Shown here piece by piece: positions 56,251 to 64,000 of a stretch of 64,000 nucleotides of DNA. Position 1 is the first letter of the stretch; each line of letters begins with the position of its first letter. The DNA is taken from contig JANBPK010000813.1 of assembly GCA_027579435.1 (NCBI GenBank), forward strand, positions 1-64,000, in the 5' to 3' direction. The notes below the pieces were generated by a model. The model was given only the letters and a program-made list of their open reading frames with translations, was not told where the DNA came from and made no database searches. Made by a program: the position numbers and the translations under genes. The stretch is from Candolleomyces eurysporus. Lineage: Eukaryota > Basidiomycota > Agaricomycetes > Agaricales > Psathyrellaceae.

Positions 56251-58377
56251 AATGAATGATGTGAGCCGTTATGAGAGACGATAGGAGGTGGGTGTGGGTG
56301 GGGTGTCGAAAGAGTGAATGTATGAGCTCACCTTTGAAGCTTTTTGATCGTGACAACACTCAAAACAGGAGCAAGCATTTGGAGGATATGTCCTATATTC
56401 AAGGACCTATTGATCACTTGGCAACATCGAATCTCACCTTACCATAAGTAACTTTTGATTGTGACAAAATACAAAACAGGCGCAAGTATTTGGAGGGTAT
56501 GCACTATATTTAAGGACCTACTCATCGGTTGGCTACATCGAATCTTACCTTAGCGTATGTAACCAAACCAGGGAGGTACCAGGGTCAGGGCCGCACGATC
56601 TAGCGTGCAAATGGGCTATCACGCGGGCCGATGTTAACCTTTTGTAGCAGTCGTTCCCTTCTGCGTCTGCCAAGAAGCGATGAGCTGGAACTTCAGCCTG
56701 AGCTTGAAACTAAAACCCTGATAAGTCAGTCCCATAATACGAAGCCTCATTACAAACTTTATTCTCATACGCGCTAGGGGCTCACAATTCCGAGGGAGGG
56801 CAGGTGAGCGGGTGTCCAAAGGGTCTCCAGAACTCGACTCTACTTTCTTGTTATGGGATGTAGAAGCTTCCCTGGGCTCTCAATCTTCCCCGAGGGATTA
56901 GCCGCTCAGTACGAATCTGACCCATAATCAATAGACCCAGAGCCCTGCGTCGTTCCTCAGCATTTGTGTCTATGAACCAATGTCGGAGCACATACTGGAG
57001 ATTATGTGTGCTAGAGGGCACCGCTTCCTCTGCCTCTCCCAGGCACCGATACTCCAAGTTACTATTAATAGCGAACTGTTAGCTGTAATATCGGTCAATT
57101 CTTATTCCTTCTGTGCACCATTTTTTATGGACTCAAGAACCAAGTTCCGTCACCGATATCGATCTCACGACTCACTGACTCACAAGGTCCACACCCGGTT
57201 TTTAACCAACCACCCTGTCCACCAATGGGTCTGACTTTGGCTCTTTACGGAAGTGTTCAATGAGATCCGAAGGCGCGCCGTATGCCAAGGCTGGTGCTTA
57301 GTATGCCGCATCCGCGCGGTGTGAAGATCCATGCCAGATTGAAGGCTGGTATCAGCTGGATATCAACCCAAAGGCTAGACTGAGTTCAGAGTATTCGCCC
57401 ACAGCCGATTGCGCTTTTCACTCATGGATTATGACCTCTCCTGAAGGTGCCAAGCAGCAAATCAAATGACAAGCCGGCCATCGACTAGTGTATGTACCTG
57501 ATGGTTTCGAGGCCATGTGAGACGGAGTTCGAAATTGTGATGGCGGCAGACCTGGCATAAACCTTGATAAGTCGCTGGTGAATGCGATGTGAAAGATACA
57601 CCATGATTTTTAGCATAAAACTGCAATAGCAAGTATTCATACGAGACATTTGTACCGCTGCTCGGAGGTAAGGCCGGCAAATAGCTCCTAAGCACTCAAT
57701 TTGCATCCAGTATACTCTGCATTCCCAGCAGTGGATTAATTCAGGATCTGGGGTGTCTGTCAAAGCCGATTTTCAGCCTTTCTCTCGAGACACTATTGAA
57801 GGGTAAGACTCGTAAGAGAGGCAGAAAGACATCAGCTGAACATGCACCACCCCTGTCGCTGCGACTGGGAGGGTTTCGCATCACGAAATTCGAACTCCGA
57901 GCAACAAGGGTGCCAAGACTGTACTAGGTACAAACCAGACTCTCTTACAGAGAACGATTTTCTTCTCTCATCGAGAGTCTGATTCGCGAGACTACCGTAT
58001 ATGCCCTAATCATTCATAAGCCTGTTGCTTGCGGGGTCCATCTGTCTGATGCCTCCTGGAACGTTAAAAATGCCCCTCAACATATGCATACTGCCCTTCG
58101 CAATTTATTCAGTTGAATAGTAGCCGTGCATTTCGTACAAGGCAAAAATAATATGCCTTTTAACTGCCGGTTATGATGACTACATGTGTGCTTCAAGTTC
58201 ATCTTTTGTCCGCCGAGTGCTTCGAACTCCGATACCCGAGCAGCCCTTACTAACCAAACTTGGCGGAATTGCACGCTGTGCCGAGTTTGAGAAGAGAAAT
58301 TTAACCAGATAGGGATTTTCCCTCTCTTGGACACTGTAATGGATGCCTACGACCCACTCAGTACCACCCGAATACGG
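56251..58377. other. Gene-free flank with a two-copy 111 bp repeat
   Basis: Apart from the duplicated segment at 56340-56563 (listed separately) I see nothing supported. The small minus-strand frames at 56634-57057 and 57462-57763 have no recognisable features. Confidence 0.35.
56340..56563. repeat. 111 bp tandem duplication, two diverged copies
   Basis: The segment starting 'TTTTTGATCGTGACAA' near 56341 recurs as 'CTTTTGATTGTGACAA' near 56452. Similarity continues through 'AAAACAGG', 'GCAAG', 'ATTTGGAGG', 'CAAGGACCTA' or 'TAAGGACCTA', and 'ACATCGAATCT'. Several substitutions separate the copies, so it is an old local duplication. Confidence 0.75.
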
Positions 58378-58839
58378 TCAGCCTGGACATGCCCGCATTT
58401 GTAGAAGGAGACTCGTCAGGATTATGTCTCCTGTAGATGCAGAAGGTAACTCATCGCATAAAGCCCTTCGATAGCCCAGTCCGCACCTCACACATCTGAA
58501 CCAAATCCTAGCCATTAGGATAGAAGAGGAGAGAGATTCATTCTCACAAAGTCCAATCGTCTTCAACTTGATGAACGCGCTCACATCCAGTTTCTGACAG
58601 GTTCGGCAGAGGAGTTCAGTTTCATTATGTCGTCCTCTGTTCTGGAGCCAGTTGCATTTTTTGCATTTCCTCCATTCCCCTTCTCGATTGTTCACTGGAA
58701 GGGACAGGGCGGGAAAGGGCGAAACATATGTTTTCAAACTATATATTCTCGGAGCAACGATTTTGTCTAACGTTGCCGGAGATGGAATGGGAGGCTTTGA
58801 GGCTTCTCGCTTGCGCCTTTCTTGTCTTTTCTTCTCCAT
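58378..58839 (-). CDS. Hypothetical Cys-rich protein with CxxC pairs
   Basis: A 153-codon minus-strand frame starts 'MEKKRQERRKREASKPP'. Three CxxC pairs are visible: 'WRKCKKCNWLQN', 'LLCRTCQKLD' and 'FRCVRCGLGYRR', a pattern suited to zinc ribbons. The context 'RKCKKCNWLQNRGRHNETEL' hints at a binuclear or ribbon-type site. I know no family. It lies between copies 1 and 2 of the dsRBD-like genes and on the same strand. It could be part of a longer spliced gene, as it has no obvious signal at its C-terminus. Confidence 0.4.
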   Translation of the reverse strand: MEKKRQERRKREASKPPIPSPATLDKIVAPRIYSLKTYVSPFPALSLPVNNREGEWRKCKKCNWLQNRGRHNETELLCRTCQKLDVSAFIKLKTIGLCENESLSSSILMARIWFRCVRCGLGYRRALCDELPSASTGDIILTSLLLQMRACPG

Positions 58840-59914
58840 AGAGGCCTCGCAATGTACGCTGTAGATCTAGAGATCTGGGGTGGCTCTCCGTATCTCACGC
58901 CAACACATCGTCCTCCAGCGCCTAGAGCACCCTCAGACTTCGTATGGAGCTATGGGAACCAAGACCGTTGAGCATTATGATCATCCTTCAGACGTAGTAG
59001 ATAGCGTTGGTATATACTAACTTTCTGAATCGCGTTCAAGGTCAAGGCCTAAGTCCTCCGCCATCTGTTCCAATAGCTATTCATAAACTTGCTCGAAAGC
59101 CACATCATCTCACCGCCATAATCATTTCCCTTCATATGGGCATGCATGGCAGCCTACGGAGGGACCATTCTTGCAATCGGGTGCTGTGGACCCTCAGGCC
59201 AGTCTGATATCCTCTTCGGTCTTAGGAGCGAATCTTCACGGAGGAATGGTTGAACTGAATGTCCGCAAGCCCCATGATTGGAACACCGATAGACGCGGGG
59301 ACTTCGAATCCATGGGTTTCTTTCCTTCCGTGAACGGACTGGTCACAGGCAGTTGCTCGCCGTCAGAGCAGCAAATTCAGCATAGATTCAGAGCCGCAAC
59401 TTACCTTTGAGTTAGCGTTCGTCCTTGTAGCATGCATGTAGATAACGTATTCTTTCAGGTGACATCTTTGGACCACCGCGGATGATGGCCCGACATTCCG
59501 TGATCCCATATTGGGTAGAGTTTCTTCATCGGCGGCCGCACGGGCATGAAATAAGCTAGCTCCCTCTAAAGCATAACGGACCGAGAGCATGCTACTTTGT
59601 CCTCAAAAGCATCTTTCTCAATCTGCCATCTATTAAGGGATTAATTAACCGTTCGTCATCTCGGAGAATTTTCAAAAGCCGGCCCCATAGTTATCAATTG
59701 GTGCAAAAGGACTCCATCCACACTTTGGTGGAGGTGTTGCGCAAACATAGTAGGTAATAGTTATGTAGGAATGAATATCTTCGTCGACTTCGGGCACCAG
59801 AGCACGTAAGATGTTACATTCGACAAATTTAGTACGGACATCGACTTCAAGGCTAAGTGTCTGATATGTTGGGACCGAGTGGCAATCTACGTACAAGGAG
59901 TAGATTTGAAGAGG
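58840..59914. other. No supported gene
   Basis: Overlapping short frames only (59007-59207, 59171-59410, 59363-59590, 59672-59896). None shows a domain or plausible splice partners. Confidence 0.35.
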
Positions 59915-60308
59915 TCACACATCACTGAGGTCGATGGACGGGTACTGTGAAACAAGCCATTCGTAGGCAGCGTTGGCCACCATGTCCTTTGCATTCTTCT
60001 TCCTCGATGCCGACGCTTGCCCCACTTTCAATACCAGGGTGTTGTTGCTATTGGCGATGCTGCCAACGACTATTGATGGTGAAAAGACGTTAGCAGGTTT
60101 TAACACGATTCATAGTGTGGTACTGACGTCGAGCTTCAGCAGACCAACGCGCTTCTCTGTTGTTTGTCTCCCAGGAGAGGATTACCGGTCGTACGGTGCT
60201 ACCAAATACTCGCTGCGTAGCATTGTTGAACCTCAGACATGGTGCTATTATGGGCAAGAGTCAGCGTTGAGAGGAGTCAGATTGGGAGCATGTACCGTCG
60301 GCTGGCAT
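59915..60308 (-). CDS. dsRBD-like small protein, copy 2
   Basis: Three exons: 60296-60308 ('MPAD'), 60128-60244 (117 nt, 'CLRFNNATQRVFGSTVRPV', 'NREARWSAEAR') and 59915-60069, giving 285 nt and 94 residues. The C-terminal half 'KVGQASASRKKNAKDMVAN' and 'AAYEWLVSQYPSIDL' resembles the third strand and last helix of a double-stranded RNA-binding domain. The first half matches the N-terminal helix and strands only loosely. Introns 60245-60295 and 60070-60127 carry GT/AG. It is the most complete copy together with copy 3. An A/T box (TTATAAAT) lies about 45-50 bp upstream on the minus strand. Function unknown; members of such families are often lineage-specific. Confidence 0.7.
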
Positions 60309-61778
60309 TGTTCTGAAGGTGAGTGAGGCAACGATAGGGTGAAAATTCTGGATTTATAAACTCGCTACTTAACCAAAGCCTCAGCTCGCATGACATAAGC
60401 CACATAACTGAGATCGTGCACGCATACCGTCTGCATTTTTGTTGAATGTGCTTCAACAAACTTTCGTAAGTGGCGACAACCCTATGATGAACTTTCCTGT
60501 CCACGCACTGTTCACTCAATGAATAGGGTCGGACATTCTCGGAGTGAAATACATGTAAAACAAGATTTGTTCTCGGAGGTTATGGTGAAAGGTGGCACAG
60601 CTGCCAGTCAGTACAAACTGATCAACGTCCCGGTCAACCGAGAACCCTTTTTCTAGCCGAATCAATGGCTAACTATCTCACAGCTATGCCCCTTGCACAG
60701 GTCATTAGATTTAACGATCATAGACCCCGGTTTTTCTGACCGCAATGAACCAGATTTAAAGGGTGCAGCTCCTCGACGCCCACGGATAGACTTTGAAGTT
60801 TGACACATGCATCACGTCACACGTGTTGTGCGAATAGTGCCAGTCCGGTCTTCGGAACGAAGAGGCGAACATCTGAACACTGTGGCGCTCATTATACATC
60901 GGAGTAAGACCAGATATCTGGGCTGGCCGGGATATCAGACCTTCGTATATAGCTTCATATTCCCAGGCTGAGCCTCTATCCGGGCTGTTGAGAGTATGGC
61001 TCTTCGTAACGAACATGCGAGCGCAGATTTAGAATTCGAGGTAGAACCGTTGAGCAATACAGCCTGTGCTTCCAAGTTCAACACCCATTGGAGTCCCGTT
61101 GGCGAATGATGGAGAAGTAAGGCTAGGCCGCCGATCCATACCTTCTTCACTTTCTATGTGTACACGAATGCAGAGCCTCATCGATGAAAGCCTAACAAAG
61201 AGCGGCCGCCGATCTCGCAGGCCTCAAAGTCGATGCCTCAAACTACCCCGAGAGGGCCGACAGGAACGTGTTCGCCTTGCAGGACCGGTGATCCCTACCT
61301 GACGTTTAAGGCCAATCACTTCACCTGTCGTCGAATAGCAAGTGCTTCGTGCATCCAATCGTGACGGCGCCCAAATCGCTTATTACAATCACAAATAGAA
61401 CCAGATTGACGGAGAGTGTGAGATGGTGACAAGTATAGCTCCCTATGATGTGGAGTGAACAGGCTTCGGCTCCAACCTGAGCGCTAATGGCTTTAGCGCG
61501 CATTTTGGCTTCGCCGTGACGACAAAAATCAGTATCAATTACCGCCTCAGCGCCCATCTTCAACTCTCAAGGCGTGCATAAGCTCCCAAGGCTTCAAGCT
61601 GGCCGGCCTCACTCGACCTTGCGGACGAGGGAAACGAGGACTGGATCAGGGTTCGGACAGCGGAGAGATCCTAATGTATTGTCCTCAGGATACGTCCGGT
61701 CCGTGGATCCAGAGTTCGCAGAAAAGCTCACGCAACCCAACGGATCTAGATGCACAGGGAAAACCGAGTTCAACCTAG
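60309..61778. other. No supported gene
   Basis: Short overlapping frames on both strands; no domain, RNA gene or repeat noticed. Confidence 0.35.
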
Positions 61779-61920
61779 AGTCACAACGGATCCATTGTCA
61801 CTCTGACTCTCGACATGAGGCATCTCTGGCACCTCGGTTGGGGGTGGTACGTGTACAAAGGAGACCCCAAAACTCGTGGATACCTCACCGGAGGCAAACA
61901 CTGTGATGCCCCTCCCACTG
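61779..61920 (+). pseudogene. Isolated coding-like exon (Trp/Gly-rich)
   Basis: The stretch is bounded by an acceptor-like CCTAG at 61774-61778 and a GTATGT donor at 61921. It is open and reads 'SHNGSIVTLTLDMRHLWHLG' followed by 'WGWYVYKGDPKTRGY', ending 'GKHCDAPPT'. An acceptor TAG at 61972-61974 would continue with 'AIRYGITRST' and then a stop. I cannot find an upstream exon or recognise a family. It lies on the strand opposite to the dsRBD-like genes. Confidence 0.3.
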
Positions 61921-62671
61921 GTATGTTGGCATCTTTTGATCAGGTCAGCTCGTCACGTAATGGTGTTCGATAGGCGCCATACGCTACGGCATTACCCGAT
62001 CCACTTGAAGCGCCCAATCCGAGCCTCCGGTCATATCAATGCCCCGCTCAAGTTCCGTCGTTTTGGGGAGATAGGTGGATATACAGATACTTGGGGGAGA
62101 ACAATGGGGGGNTGAGTGAGTCTTAGGCTGCTCTTTCTCCCTCTTGACTCCATACCATATACTTTTTCCCATTCGCTTGGTGTTTAGCAATACAGGGGGA
62201 ATATGAGCAGATTGATTCTCTGGTTCCGGAGCATCAAGCGACATTTCCTGTGGAACGAAGTACTGGATTCCATATGTGCGATAACGGGAGACTGATAGAA
62301 CGACCGTCATGGGTGCTTTGATTTGTCGCAACAAGAATAGTTGGTCGTTATGTGTGCCTTCGACAAGGAAGTTCTCCGGGAATCGGTAGGGATCTTTGAT
62401 AATTCGTGCGCGTGCTTAATAGGCTTTGCCAGCAGAGAGTCAGAGTTCGATGCCAAAGTGAGTTATGACGGCGGGGGCCCAAGATCGTACGAGACACGTA
62501 GAATTTTTCTTTCGAATGCTTTCGCAGTCTGGGGCCCNTTCCCAAAACAATCGGAAGCTTTATGGAGCTGTTTCATAGAAAACGGAAATTCCCCTAAATT
62601 TGCGATAGCATCGAACTGTAAAGTGGGCATACTACAACGTGGGGTGCTTGGCTCGAAATTGCTTCTAATCA
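61921..62671. other. No supported gene
   Basis: Two single Ns (62112, 62538) lie next to G or C runs. Small open frames on both strands have no features. Confidence 0.35.
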
Positions 62672-63061
62672 TCAAAGATCACTGAAATCAATCGAAGGAT
62701 ATTGAGAACACAGCCACTCAAAACCAGAACGGGCTGCAAGATCTTTGGCTCTCTGCTTCTTCGGCGCAGATGATCTTCCGACTTTCAGTACAACGTTAGT
62801 ACCGCCTTGGCCATCGACTGGCCGTGGATAAACGATTAGCCCAAAAACGCATGGACTAAACTCGACGACACTCACGTCTGGCTTCGGCAGACCATGGCTC
62901 AGCTCTGTTGCTTGTCATCCAAACCTCTACGATGGGCCGAACGGTGCCCCCGAAGACCCTTTGAGCGGCGTTGTTGAACCTCATGCATGATCCTGTTACC
63001 GGTGAAGTAAGAAATAGATGAGCTTTAGTCAAGCAGCAATGGTGACCTCACCATCAGACAT
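62672..63061 (-). CDS. dsRBD-like small protein, copy 3
   Basis: Three exons: 63052-63061 ('MSD'), 62876-62992 (117 nt, 'CMRFNNAAQRVFGGTVRPI', 'NRAEPWSAEAR') and 62672-62817 (146 nt). Total 273 nt, 90 residues. The C-terminal part 'KVGRSSAPKKQRAKDLAAR' and 'SGFEWLCSQYPSIDF' aligns residue by residue with copy 2. Introns are 62993-63051 and 62818-62875 with GTGAG donors. A TATATAAA lies at 63154-63161 on the minus strand, about 95 bp before the start. The identical 117 nt middle exon across all three copies shows common descent by local duplication. Confidence 0.72.
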
Positions 63062-63153
63062 GATGCCTCTATGCAAGTAGATAGTTGGGATTAGGATCTT
63101 GGTGTGTGAAATGGAGAGGTGTGGGCATGAAAACTCGAGTACAATCTCCCGGC

Positions 63154-63161
63154 TTTATATA
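63154..63161 (-). promoter_or_regulatory. TATA box upstream of dsRBD-like copy 3
   Basis: TATATAAA on the minus strand, about 95 bp 5' of the ATG at 63061, a usual distance for fungal genes with a short leader. Confidence 0.5.
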
Positions 63162-64000
63162 ACGGGGTCACGGTTAAAGATTTGACGCTGTCTCCATCTT
63201 GCGTCCCTAACTGACATGAGTGCGCTTGTTCTCTGGGCTCGGTGGGTCGAGATCTTTGCCGAAAGGGGGAGAAACGAGACAAGTCAGTCCCAGGCGAATG
63301 TCGGAGGACTTAATACGTAGACTCCGATGCGTAGGCGCGCTCGCACTGTCAACAAGGAAGAGTTTATTCACAAGCGAAAACATCGCGTGTGCATTTGATT
63401 ACTTCAACTTGTCATACACTGATACTCCTCGTGTTTCCAAACGACTCTCTCTGTTCCAATGAATCGATGCAGCTTTCCTTATACCTAGCTAGTGCAAGAT
63501 CCTCATTTTCCTCGGTGATTCCTACCAAGTTACGGTATTAAGGTACGGAGTAGGTGATTCATTGGCGGCCTGAGGTTTCCGCGACTATTCAAATTTATAT
63601 CCGCTATCTGATTAACCACTAGTATTTCCTATAGTAGTAGAGCGCCACGAGGAAGATCTGGCGACCCGAGTACATCTGAGGATCAACAGTTGCTACAGTT
63701 CAAACCCTGCGAACGCTGCATGCGCCATGAATGGCTTCTTACAGTTAACATGCCTGAAGAGAAGCGATATTGTGGCATCGAGCCACATGAAGTATATGTG
63801 GTTCTACGATGGAGGATCGTAACAAGGTAAGTGACTTGGGTATGACATGTGTTGCTGGTTCACGTTAACGGCATTCTCCGCAAATCCTTGTCAAATATCC
63901 CCGCAGTATGATGGCTTCTTGGAATGGAGGACTTCGGAACCTCGTGTCAACGGGTTCTAGCAGTAGTTGACTCCGCGCGAATCGTCCCAGTAAAACTCAT
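63162..64000. other. No supported gene to the window end
   Basis: One plus-strand frame (63220-63462) is open without recognisable content. The remainder has no features I can support. Confidence 0.35.

Overview
The window is nuclear DNA from a basidiomycete fungus, most likely an agaricomycete. The reasons are the many 48-76 nt GT-AG introns, Tnp2-type CACTA transposases, CHAT/TPR-type fragments, a Gypsy element with antisense accessory reading frames, short double-stranded-RNA-binding-like proteins, and the style of the Rgp1, ORC3 and GT25 genes. There are no bacterial-type operons, phage or CRISPR features.

Layout. 1-6.5 kb is transposon-dominated: a Tnp2 (CACTA) transposase gene with one recognisable element end, which cuts a TPR gene relic, and a 594 bp hAT-type non-autonomous element with a perfect 8 bp target duplication. 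8.6-10.5 kb holds an F-box gene, followed by a CACTA-like non-autonomous remnant ending at 11831. 12.2-18.7 kb is a conserved block: a GT25-type glycosyltransferase (minus) divergent from an Rgp1-like gene (plus). 18.6-22.2 kb is repeat DNA with a 61 bp, 15-copy tandem array. Read on the minus strand, each unit is a 58 nt intron-like sequence plus a variable 3 nt micro-exon. 22.2-30.9 kb has a ubiquitin-like-domain gene, ORC3 (11 exons, minus) and a small conserved gene, then an intron-containing tRNA-Pro at 31.8 kb.

33.6-46.6 kb is a single Ty3/Gypsy retrotransposon family in circularly permuted order: RNase H-integrase, antisense accessory ORFs, polypurine tract, one LTR, primer-binding site, gag, protease, reverse transcriptase. 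Its right end runs into a low-complexity, RPGTA-rich regulator-like host gene (46.6-49.8 kb) that has lost its 5' part and is open in two frames. 50.6-51.5 kb is a single-pass membrane protein gene. The last 12 kb is gene-poor and carries three paralogous minus-strand dsRBD-like genes, one of them frameshifted.

The conserved cell-biology genes (GT25, Rgp1, ULD protein, ORC3, tRNA) are separated by waves of mobile DNA. Several single N characters lie beside homopolymers and break reading frames that are otherwise intact, so they look like phantom bases in the assembly.
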